A stretch of 64,000 bases of DNA, from contig NC_134997.1 in NCBI RefSeq assembly GCF_050947335.1, positions 2,542,001-2,606,000 of the forward strand, in the 5' to 3' direction. Of the stretch, positions 1 through 10,574 are shown in pieces. Position numbers and translations under genes: made by a program. A model generated the notes under the pieces. The model saw only the letters and a list, made by a program, of their open reading frames with translations. It did no database searches and was not told where the DNA came from. This stretch comes from Megachile rotundata (taxonomy: Eukaryota; Arthropoda; Insecta; Hymenoptera; Megachilidae). Numbering within the stretch: the first letter of the stretch is position 1; every line of letters begins with the position of its first letter.

Positions 1-747
1 TTGTTATTATAATCTAATAAGTATTATACATACATGTGTAAAAGAAACACATAACTTAAGTTGTACTGTATAGAACAACTTACATACTACACTGTACCAT
101 CAAGTTGTTAACGTTCATTTTCGCAAATGTGGAACATTTTTTTTTAACAAAAGTATACAAATTTAGAACAATGGGACTATTTACAATTGACAGTAATAGA
201 AAATCCTAAACTGGTTTATGATATCGATGAATGAACAATCGTAGATCTCAAAAGTACAAAATCCGATGTATAAAAATCAGTATAATATTCTGCAGGGGCA
301 ACGATCTTTAAGACGTCAGAGAATTATTCAGATTTTTTTAGATACAGAAAATTGTAACAGATAGGACTGATAATGTTTTAATACGACTGACTAAGACCAT
401 ACAAGGATGCATTTGGTGGATGTAAAAATGTTTTTAGTCCGTTTTATTCTAATGATCCTGCATCTGCAACCACAGTTTCGAACATGAACTAAATGTACCC
501 AGATTTTTGTGCGACGATGTTTGTACCATACAGAAATGTTTTTTACTTACATGAATCAAAATAATTTCATTTGATTTACGCTTATGCCATTTCAAAAATC
601 AAAAACTTTAATCCATTACACTTCATAAAAAAATATATTAAAATACGAACAGAATTATGTTAAACAAATTTCATTTCTTTTCGTGAACATTTCTCTGTGC
701 CACTGTACATAAAAAATGATATTAAGCCACAGATACATAACCCATTA
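1..747. other. AT-rich intergenic DNA, nothing recognised
   Basis: No open reading frame with family resemblance, no RNA gene and no clear repeat boundary was seen. Base composition is strongly AT-rich, like the rest of the first 4.7 kb. Confidence 0.5.
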
Positions 748-749
748 TA

Positions 750-1095
750 CAAGGTATCTCACAACTAGTGTAGGTCCCAGAAACGGGAGGTAGCTAACGT
801 TATTCTGAATAAGATTTCCCTTTGCAAAAATAGGGTTTGAAGCTTCGGTTTTGAATTATTACGGAAAAACACGGACCAATCAGAGCGTGAAGATTATACG
901 CGTTCAGCCACTAGACTTGAAGCTGTCGCTCTCGTGTCTATGCACACGTAATCCTCGCGCTCTAATTGGTCCATGTTTTTCCGTAATAATTCAAAAACAA
1001 AGCTTCAAGCCCCATTTTTGCAAAGGGAAATCTTATTCTAAATCACGTCACTTACTCCCCATTTCAGGGAACTACAATGATTGTGAGACACGCTG
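750..1095. mobile_element. TA-flanked MITE of the CAGGGTGT family
   Basis: A 346-bp element with terminal inverted repeats. The left end reads CAAGGTATCTCACAAC and the right end is the complement of CAGCGTGTCTCACAATC. It is flanked by TA on both sides (748-749 and 1096-1097), the target preference of Tc1/mariner elements. Its arms also share the subterminal block containing GACCAATCAGAGCG with the large palindrome at 14287-17576 and, more distantly, with 57909-59759. It has no coding capacity; the short ORFs across it are by-products of the repeat. It is probably a deletion derivative mobilised in trans. End decay (CAAGG rather than CAGGG) suggests an older copy. Confidence 0.75.
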
Positions 1096-1097
1096 TA

Positions 1098-4000
1098 CAT
1101 TTCTAATTATTCATGTTATCAGAGTCGGCTGTACTTCCGAATGGGCCCCATCGAATGGACCCCTTCATTGCTGAAATTTTTTTGCATATGTTGTTTTCTG
1201 TGAGCGTGTCCGTTCTCGAAATCAACGGATATCTTATGGTTCGCAAGATATTCGCGACATTTCAAGTTTATCCCAGTGTTAACACGTTGAGCGCTTTTTA
1301 TGCGCCTTTTCTGCATTCTTTTGAAGTTTGTAAAGAGTTTACTTGTAGCGGCATTACTATCTCAATTCGATAGAAATATAATAAAGAGTAAAGTCTCGTA
1401 ACAAAAAATATGACCTGGGGCCAGTTTCCTGAATGAGTGTCCGTAGGTGTAAGTGTAATGCTCTCATGCGGTGACTTGTAGAAGTTCTGCCCACCTCAGA
1501 AATCTAGTGCATTAAAGATCTTGATTTTGGAAAAATGGAACGAGAAAAATTTTCTTCTATAAGAAACTTTAATTTCCAACTCATAGATTTTTTGTTTACA
1601 TAATTGCAAAATCAAGATTTTTAGCGCACTAAACTAGAGTTCTGAGAGTAAAATGCAAAAGAAATCATGGCGAAATATTACTTTTTAACAAAATACCATT
1701 TGCGTTTAGAAATCGTGTTTTCCACATTTTTGAAAAATACATATCTATTATCCTTCTCTCTTCTAACCAAAAAAACATAAGATAGACAAAGGTTAGGTTA
1801 TGTTAGGTCAGGTTTTGATACGTGTATTTCACTCTTGCATTAGTGTTTCAATGAACAGTCATATAAGCAATTCAAGCATTCAAATACGAATATCTATCGA
1901 ACCATAAGAGAACCATGGATTTTGACAACGGATATGGAATGCTCATGGGTAGTTGTACATGCAAACAAAATTTTAGTACTGCATTCCATGGAGGTCATTC
2001 GGAAGTATATCCTCAGAGACTATTGAAATATTACTACTAACATTAATAGTAACTTATTGTAAACTTACTATATTTCAAAGTTTATCTCAAAATTGTGTAA
2101 AATATATGTATATACATAGAAAAAACGGCAGAAACTATGATTAGTAAAATTAACTCAATTGTTTCGAAAGATAATTGATTCATACTATTCGTTATCTAAA
2201 CAACACTCTCAGCAATTACTGCAGCAAATAGTCGCAGGAAAACAAAATATGACAATATCTTAAATGTCATTATAATTTTAACAAATAACATATAACTGCT
2301 AATGCAATAACTTTTATTAATATATTTAATTTTTAGAATCATACAAAACTAATTTTTTTCAAAAATTGTTACAATATTGCTTAAAGACTGCATACTTTTG
2401 TTCAATAAAGCATGCTGCGTGTTTTCCCACAGTAATATTTTACCATACATTTCAAAAGTTGATTAATTTACTAACAAAAATTAATAACTTTTAAAACGTT
2501 TATTAAGCAAATTCGTCAAATAAACCTCTTCTCACCTTAATAACCATGTTGATCGGATTTGAAGTAACGATACGATTGAAGGAAAGTTTAGAACAGTACT
2601 GACTTCAATTTGCACTGACAACCGTATTTATAGGTACTCGATTGTTATTCGTCCAACGTGAATCGATGCTCAACGTGTGTACGTGATACTTTCATTAATG
2701 TAGGAAAAGTTTCGATTCCAAAACTATATTTATTAGTTCACATGAAACGGACACCTTTAAAATTGCATTTACGTACCTCTGCGGTTAAATTATCTTATAA
2801 ATTATCCATAATACAAATTGTTACAATTAAAATATTTTTCCTTCCAAATTTTATAATAATAATATAATATACATGTATTTGTATTTGCTTGTCAGTTGTG
2901 GTAATTCGTTTATTTCAGTATTCCACAGTGATTAGCCGAACATTAAGCTGCTAGTACAGAAAGATATGTATCTTTTATATGTATATTGTAATTATTCTAG
3001 GGACTCCATATTCAAGGCAATATAGACTGAGTCTACATTAAACAATTAAAAACCCGAATAATACAAAAAGATCTTGCAGCCTTTTTACACTAATTTTATT
3101 TTTTATGTCTAAATCTTTCTCTGAAATCTGTTCCCTTTGTGGTTAATAATGAAAACAAAATACAATAATAGTGTTCCTTGTTGGAAAATGAAACCGATGG
3201 CATTATGTAACCTCAAAATCCTTGTAAATGATAATATGAAATTTATATATTAATGAAAGTTATTTTATAATGAAACATTAGTTTTACAGTAAAAGTTGAC
3301 TGATTAAAATAGTACATAGTTGACTGCCGAGATTATGACATCTTATTCTTGAAATGACATTGCATAAAAAATGACAATTTAAAAATAATAAATTATTTTA
3401 TTTTATTGGACATTCAAAATTCTGACTGTTAGTGGTAATGCATTTATGCACGCGCACGATAAACGATGAATGATGCTCGTAATAACCACATGGAGATTTC
3501 TTTGTGGCTAGATGTTTCCTCTAAAACTACATTCTTATCGATATGTCTTATTTTTAATAGCAAAAATAGTAGGTTAATACAAAATTGATTGCGATTTTGG
3601 CTATTTTCATAACGCGAACGTATCAACGAAAGATTACTACGATTAATTATTATTACTACGTTCGCCTTATTTTGAGTACCAGCGAGGGAGTCAAGTCTTG
3701 GTCTTATGCGCTGTCTAGTAGCAATCAGCGTAGGAGTAAAACCGCCACAAGCAAAGTAAGTAGATAATGACGGTTCTTATCCTAATTAATAAAACTACAC
3801 ATAAAAATTGCAATTATTTTTACATCAACCCAGTGATTCAGATATTAGACTTAAGTAAGCACACTATATCGTACATGAAGTGCCCTACATTTTTATGAAA
3901 CATTTATATTGTATAAAAACGAAAAGAATATAAACATAAGCTCATAAGTAATTTATTACGAAGTTACTTTAGTTAATAACACTGAATTTTTACTTAAAAA

Positions 4001-4770
4001 GCATTTAAAAGAAAAAATTATTAGACGTAAAAGATTTTCTAATCATAATTAATACAAGAAAATAATAATACGATTCTGAACATGGAAAGAAATCAATAAA
4101 AAAATCGTAATGTAGTAAATTTAACTTTTCATGTATGTTAATTTTACATTTATGAAAACTTGTCAAATTTTGAAATGCAACTAACTAACGCTAAATATTA
4201 CTATCTTGTTCTTTTATTATATTACATAGTACAAAAAACAAGTTCGTTGATATTATTACATATCTCATAACCTCATCATATCTTAATAACCAGTTTTTCC
4301 TTTTAAACTAAGAATGTACAATTTAAGGGTATAAAAGAATTTTTTAATTAAATAAGTGATTTAAATAATAAGGACTTAGTGGATTTGAAATCGCCGTGAA
4401 TATAATGTAAAGTATTATGAAATTAAGAAAAACAAAATCAATTCAGGCAATACATTTTTTGGTTTACAATAAATGTACTTTCACTGCTGCGTAATCCAAT
4501 GCGGTTTTAATTTCAATTGAAATTGTAACGTTTCTGTCACGTCCGCGCGATCCTCAATGAATATTAAAGATTCGATACAATCTACTTAACACGTTTGCGC
4601 GCACATGGATAGGTATAGCTCACTCATGCCAGAGAGAAAGCCATTTTAAAGAAATCATAATTCGTCTTGATTAAATAAAAGTAATTTTATATGATAAATT
4701 TTATGAATGAATTATTTTTAGGTCTTTAAAAGTAACGAAGACAATTAAGACAACTAAAGTTATTAACCAA
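1098..4770. other. AT-rich intergenic DNA without recognised genes
   Basis: About 3.7 kb of AT-rich sequence. The few ORFs (60-86 codons, for example 1113-1373, 2658-2867, 3444-3626, 3585-3767) have no recognisable domain and are no longer than chance allows. I saw no exon-like run with splice signals and no tRNA. It could hold regulatory DNA or very old repeats that I cannot identify by eye. Confidence 0.45.
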
Positions 4771-4870
4771 CTTTTTTTTTATGTTAGTGTTTATAGTTGC
4801 ATCAACCAGTGTTTAGGTTATTAGCGACTTAATGATTCAGTTTTCAGTTTGTTATATAGTCTGGTGTCCT

Positions 4871-7800
4871 TCAAAAAGTTGAGTAGGTTCTGTGTTGTTT
4901 TATTGTTCTTCGGTTGTATTTGTGTCTGTCGGCAGCATACTTTGCGTATTGGATGATAAGGTGGTCTACCGTTACGTTGACCTGACATAGGTCGCAGATT
5001 GGGGGTTGTTTTTTAGTGAGGAGGTACTGGTGTGTGATTCTTGTGTGACCAATTATAATTCTTGTGATGACAACTTGGTCACGTCTTTGCAAGCAGCTGG
5101 TAATAATTTTCTTGTAAAACTTACTTTCTATTGTTGTCAGTCTGGGTTTAGATTGCATAATCCATGTGTTGTCCCTGTTCTTTTCTAATTTCTGTTTAGC
5201 ATTGAGGAAGGATACTTCAGGAGACGGGTGATTTGTATAATGATCAGAAACTGAAGAGTTCGCTGCTTCTTTGGCTAGTTTATCCACTGTATCATTTCCC
5301 GCGATACCTACATGGGAAGGAATCCAGATTATTGTAATTTTATTGTTTCTTTGCGTTGATTGAATATAAGCTAGTTGGCATTTTTGTATGAGGGTGTCGT
5401 TTGTCCATTGATTTTGGATTGTGAAGATGGCGGTTAGAGAATCGCAGAAGGCACCGACTTAATGCGATGATTTCGCAGTCAAGTATGGTTGAATATGGAT
5501 GGAGTTTGTTACTTATTACTACTTGTTCGTTAATTATGGCGTACCCGGAACCATTTGCAATTTTTGAACCATCGGTTCAAAATTTTTTGAATGATTTCTG
5601 AATGGTTTTTGAATGATTTGAGTAGGAATTTTTAAGCTCTTGGAATATTGTCTTCAGAAAATCTTGATTTACTTCTTTCAAGAGGTTTCTTAATCTTTGA
5701 TAGAAGGGAAAGTGGAATTTGTTCCTTTGTTGTAAGGGTTGATTTTGTTTGAAGATTGCTTGGTGAACAGGGTTTTATGGAATAGAGGCGATTTTGGTTG
5801 CAAATTCGATGCTTAGTAGTTTTCTTCTAACGTGTAGCGGCGGTTCTGTTGCTTTACTGAGGATGTCATTAATTGGGCTAGTTTGAAAGGCACCAGTTGC
5901 TATTCTTAATGTGTTATTGTGGATGACATCTAATTTTTTCCAGTACACTAGTATTTGCGGAGTTGTAGATAATTGATCCATAATCTAATTTCGATCTGAC
6001 TATTGCTTTGTATGTTAACAATAGGATGCTTAGGTCAGCTCCCCAGTTGTTTGCTGCTATTGTTTTGAATATATTTAGGCGTTGAAAACAATCGGCTTTC
6101 AGTTTGGCAATATGGTGGTCCCATATCAGTCGTGAGTCGAAGGTTAAGCCTAGTAATTTCATAGAAGATGTTTCAGGGAGAGTTTGGTTGTTGAGTGTTA
6201 GTTGGATTTTTATTAGGCGTTACATTCTATTAAAGACAATTATTTTCGATTTAGAAGTACTTAGAGAGTTTGAATCTTGAAATAAGGCACCATTTCTGAA
6301 GCTTGTCTAATATCTCCTGGAATAGTACTTGAGAAGTTAGGGGGTTTCTCCCTCTGCATATTATCGTAAGATCATCTGCAAATAGTAGACCTAAGGCTGG
6401 ACTTAATATGTGCTTCAGGATGTCATTGATGGCAATTAGGAATAAGGTGACACTTAGGACGGAACTCTGGGGAACTCCATTTTTGACTACTTTTGTAGAG
6501 GACAGAGTGTTGTTGACTCTTACTCGAATTGTTCTGATAGACAGAAAGTTTTTTATGAAATTAAAAATGTTTTTCTCCACCCCTTGATTTTGATGGATTT
6601 TTAAAATACGATTTCTCCAGACCATATCATAAGCCTTGATATAGATGAAGGCATACAGCGATTGCATGTCGTTTGTTGGCAAAGGCGTCTAGTATTATCG
6701 TCTCTAAGTTAATAAGATGATCGTAGGTTGAGTGAAGTTGTCGAAAACCGTTTTGATGTTTAGAGATTAGTGAATTGACTTCCAGGAACAACCTGGGTCT
6801 TAAGTTGACGATTTTCTTCATTAACTTGCACATTGTATTAGTTAGAGCTATTGGCCGATAGTTGTTTGTGTCTAGTGGGTATATATGAATTTTAGAATAG
6901 GGACGATTATAGCTTCCCTCTGTCGGGAAGGAAAAATGTTGTGTATCCAGATGCAGTTCAAAATTGATATCAGGTGTTCAAGTGCAACATGAGGCAAATT
7001 AGTTAGGAAACAATTTGGGATTTCGTCAGGACCAGGGCTGATATTTTTGTATTTATTCAGGATATATCGAAGTTCGTTAAATTGTAGCGGAACATTTCAA
7101 GCGGATAAATCTGTTGTGACTTGCACTGCTCCTGAGGGTTGTGATGAGTTGATGTCCGTTTCTTGTTTGTTGATTCGGAACTCTTTCGTGTAATATTGTC
7201 GCTAGAATTTTTTTGAAATGTTATTGCTAACTCTTCAGTAATTTCGTTTAGGTTAGTAGTGGTTGTGTTATCTTCTTTGATTATGGCAGGGATCGTGAAC
7301 TGGCCGTGAGATTTTTTAAACGCATTTATCCTCTTCCAAATTGTAGGCAGTGGGGTGTATGGATTAAATTATGAGACGTATTCTTTCCACGTTTGCCTTT
7401 TGCTAGTCTTTATGATTTTACGGGATATGGCTCTAAGTTTTTTGAAATTAATGAGGTTTTCAAGTGTTTCATGTTTTATATATCTATTGAATGCGTGTCT
7501 GCAGTTTGCAGTAGCTTTGGAGCATTCCTCCACTTTGGAGGTCTGGTGGGCCCACTTCTTGTGTTAGTGTTGTATGTTATTTTTATAGGGAAGTGATCAC
7601 TATCATACATGTCATTGAGAACACACCATGTAGTATTTTGCGTGATTGATGGATTGCACATCGACAGATCAATTGCACTGGAACTGCCAGTTGCGATGCA
7701 AAAGTGGGCTTGTTTGTTGGTATTTAAAAGATTGAAGTTGGTTGAGTTTATTATTCTCTCAATCCTAGAGCCTCGTGCGTTAGTCTTATGGGATCCCCAC

Positions 7801-8082
7801 AGGATGTTGTGGCTATTAAAATAAAATTAAATGGATTAAGTCTCCCTCGTCTATGCGTTGGCTGTTTGGTATGTATATGCTACCTATGTATTGGCTCGTA
7901 GAAAGTTCGACTTTAACGACAATGGCGTCGAGATTTATAGCAATCACTACTTCTTGGCTGTGGATAAAATTGGTTTCTTGTAGGCATATTATATCAGGTT
8001 GAAGGTCGTTGGTTAATAATTGTAAATGCTCAAGGTAGCTGTAGAATCCATTAAGGTTCCATTGGATGATTTGAAGGGACAT
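4871..8082 (-). pseudogene. LINE ORF2: endonuclease, reverse transcriptase, RNase H (degenerate)
   Basis: ORF2 encoded the enzymes for target-primed reverse transcription. The endonuclease starts at 8082 with IIQWNLNGF and continues with DIICLQETNF, typical of APE endonucleases. RT blocks are spread over frames at about 6833-6200: a GFRQLHSTYDHL block, GVPQSSVLS (motif B) and LLFADDLTI (motif C, catalytic Asp pair intact). RNase H is visible near 5330-5230 as IPSHVGIAGNDTVDKLAKEA. A C-terminal zinc-finger-like stretch (CDLC...DHL) follows near 4970, with its last Cys apparently replaced. The start overlaps the end of ORF1 (stop at 8051) by about 30 nt. At least five frame changes or stops separate the blocks, so no full protein can be made. 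Confidence 0.8.
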
Positions 8083-8523
8083 CGTATGTAGTTGGTTGCA
8101 CGTTACTAGGGATCGGGCTTTGGTTTGGGGAAGTCCAGGGGCGTTCGTTGGTGAGGATAGTTTGTAGAGAGATAGATGATAGGTTGCCTGCTTCCAGTTT
8201 TTTGATTAGGCGGTGGAGTCTATTTTTCATTCTTTGGTCGTGTATTAGCAAGTGAGTTGTTTTGAGCATACTGATCAAGTTAATCATGTCAGAAGTGTAG
8301 TCTTTTGCAATTTCATATGGATTTTCGGTACCGATAATGTTTTCTAAAAGACTCTTAAATTGGATAAAGTTGAGATTAAACTTGTTTACAGGGTCTTCCA
8401 AAAAGGGTTTAATTGGTCCTATTATGTCATCTAATTGGTCAATAAGTCTAGTGAACGACTGACTGCGTTTGGTGTTTTTCTTCATAGTGATAGAGACAGT
8501 GGGTTGGTTGTCTGGTTTCAATG
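8051..8523 (-). pseudogene. LINE ORF1, C-terminal part (3' of Copia insertion)
   Basis: An open frame of about 155 residues upstream of ORF2 on the minus strand, rich in Asn, Ser and Thr. It is the C-terminal portion of the LINE's RNA-binding ORF1 protein. The frame enters from the Copia LTR at 8524, so the first few codons of the raw ORF are LTR sequence and not part of the gene. No domain is recognisable here; the zinc knuckle and RNA-binding parts lie across the Copia insertion at 18315-19640. Its stop lies just inside the start of ORF2, as in many bicistronic LINEs. Confidence 0.65.
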
Positions 8524-8764
8524 TGTTGGGAGAGTAAATGTAATACATACATAGCTAGTTATATTCATAGAAGGAATCTACCTTATCACTCTATATATGT
8601 AAGCGACACCTCCATGTAAACATGTAAAACTGTATATATATTATGTTTCTATTGTTCTCATTGTTGTTCTAACAGTCCTTGTAATAAAAGCATAAAGGTA
8701 ATAACGTGCGTTATTGAATATCAAGTAAAAACCTCTAAAAGTAAAAACTAATTAATTAATAACA
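8524..8764 (+). repeat. Copia 5' LTR
   Basis: A 241-bp LTR beginning TGTTGGGAGAG and ending TTAATAACA, with terminal TG...CA. It matches 18073-18309 (237 bp, which starts TGCTGGGAGAG) with several substitutions and small indels, so the insertion is not recent. It is flanked on the left by TSD CAATG (8519-8523). An AATAAA signal lies near 8681. Confidence 0.92.
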
Positions 8765-8781
8765 GGTTATGGGCCCAGTCC
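8765..8781 (+). other. Copia primer-binding site
   Basis: GGTTATGGGCCCAGTCC lies immediately after the 5' LTR. This matches the primer site of insect Copia elements, which pair with an internal fragment of initiator tRNA-Met rather than with its 3' end. Confidence 0.8.
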
Positions 8782-9705
8782 CAGTAAAGAAAATTTAAAT
8801 TTAAAAAGTAAAAATTAAAAAAATTGAGTGATCGCAAAGATAAAAATAGATTCAGAAAGCGTGGTCGTGAAACAAAGAAAATGGCTACAGGCAACGGTTA
8901 TAGCAATGATAAAATAATTCAAATTGAAAAATTAAAAGATGAGTCCAACTTTCAGTTCTGGAAATTTCAAATAATAATTATATTTAAATCCATGAGTGTT
9001 TATGACATAGTAAACGGCGAAAATATTCTTGAGATAACTGAAACAGGTAAAAAGAAAACAGAATGGGAACTCAAGGAGGCAAAGGCTCAAAGATTAATAA
9101 TTGCTTCGACGGAAAAGAAACCTCAAATGCATCTTCTATACTGTAAGACATCTAAAGAAATGTTCGACAAAGGGTCTGAGCGCTTAACGGCCCCAGGAAA
9201 CAAGATTCAAAAAAACCATATGGATCGTGTAGCCTGCTTCGAGTAGACCACACGTACCCATGTTTGGAGTTCCAAATCACCGTCGTCGCTCCAGAAGAGG
9301 AGGAAATGTCTCCCGAGCGGTCGAAGTACATCGGACATACGGCGACTTGAAATGCTCATATCCCACCCGCGTTTAGGGCTACAGAGCTAATCGAGTGTTC
9401 TTTGGAAAGCTGGAGAAACGTACTTTCTGATGCGTGTATCAAGTATTAAGAAAGCAGCGATGAAGATGCTACCGAGTGGAGGAACTGAAATTCATTGATT
9501 GCACACAAATGCATTCGACGGACCACTCCAGCTACACGCTCAATGTGTGCCCCCCTTCGAGGCGAACAAAATGCGATATCCCAATCGAAAATCCATTGGG
9601 GGCCCGATACTTTAATTTCGAAAAAACCGTAGATGGTCGCACCCGATTTTACAGATTTCGCACACCTACCTCCATATAAGCATGAGAAAGCCGTTCTGGA
9701 AGCAC

Positions 9706-10233
9706 TTAAGCCTCGCTGTCACTCCCTTCTGCTTCCGTTTCTTCTCCGGATGGTACTAAGAGCTCCGTTAACTGCGCAGCCGGGCGCAGGATCTGCGGGA
9801 GGTACCGAGCATGGGCCAAGTAGAAGATGGCAGCGGCCACATGTGAGCAGCAGCCTACTGTCCGGTTTCCATTCGGGCACTCACACCAATATCACCGAAT
9901 TCCTTCAACCTGGTCCATTTTCGGTTCGTAATGAATATAGTGCCGGTAAGTTTTTGCGTTCACGTGTCGCGACTTGATTTCTAGACGGACGATGTTCGGT
10001 GTTTCTTTTACAAACATCATGAAGACATTGTTGGTGTCGATTTGATATGGGCCCAAGGTCAATAGCAGTAAGTGGTCTCGAGACAGTTTCGGGAAATCGG
10101 TCAGGGTGGTAGCCGAAGTAGGTGGTGGCAATAGAGCGCAGAAGCACACTTCTGTAACGGACTTCGGCCACCACCCTGTCCGATTTCCCGAAACTGACTC
10201 GAAACCGCTTACTCCTATTGACCTTGGGCCCAT
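9706..10233 (-). pseudogene. Transposase C-terminal fragment with SWIM zinc finger (left arm)
   Basis: Read on the minus strand, a block with TLGPYQI, LEIKSRHVNAKTY and HYIHYEP (down to 9892) runs into a TGA stop. It continues in the same frame with a SWIM-type zinc finger: CECPNGNRTVGCCSHV, then a short acidic tail ending at 9706. This order resembles the C-terminus of DDE_Tnp_4-like (PIF/Harbinger-type) transposases known from insects and cnidarians; that assignment is from memory of the family. The catalytic domain is absent. The 5' end of the raw ORF crosses the palindrome centre and is not ancestral coding sequence. Confidence 0.6.
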
Positions 10234-10574
10234 ATCAAATCGACACCAACAATGTCTTCATGATGTTCGTAAAAGAAACACCGAACATCGTCCGTCTAGA
10301 AATCAAGTCGCGACACGTGAACGCAAAAACTTACCGGCACTATATTCATTACGAACCGAAAATGGACCAGGTTGAAGGAATTCGGTGATATTGGTGTGAG
10401 TGCCCGAATGGAAACCGGACAGTAGGCTGCTGCTCACATGTGGCCGCTGCCATCTTCTACTTGGCCCATGCTCGGTACCTCCCGCAGATCCTGCGCCCGG
10501 CTGCGCAGTTAACGGAGCTCTTAGTACCATCCGGAGAAGAAACGGAAGCAGAAGGGAGTGACAGCGAGGCTTAA
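10205..10574 (+). pseudogene. Transposase C-terminal fragment with SWIM zinc finger (right arm)
   Basis: Mirror copy of the fragment at 9706-10233. The TLGPYQI block begins near 10219, an in-frame TGA follows at about 10386-10388, the SWIM motif starts near 10392, and the frame ends with TAA at 10572-10574. Both arms share the TGA, so it predates the palindrome or was homogenised afterwards. No catalytic Asp/Glu residues are present. Confidence 0.6.

Noticed and set aside
2658..3767. Small ORFs in the AT-rich left flank as host exons
   Set aside because: They are short and low in complexity, with no recognisable family and no supporting splice pattern visible by eye.
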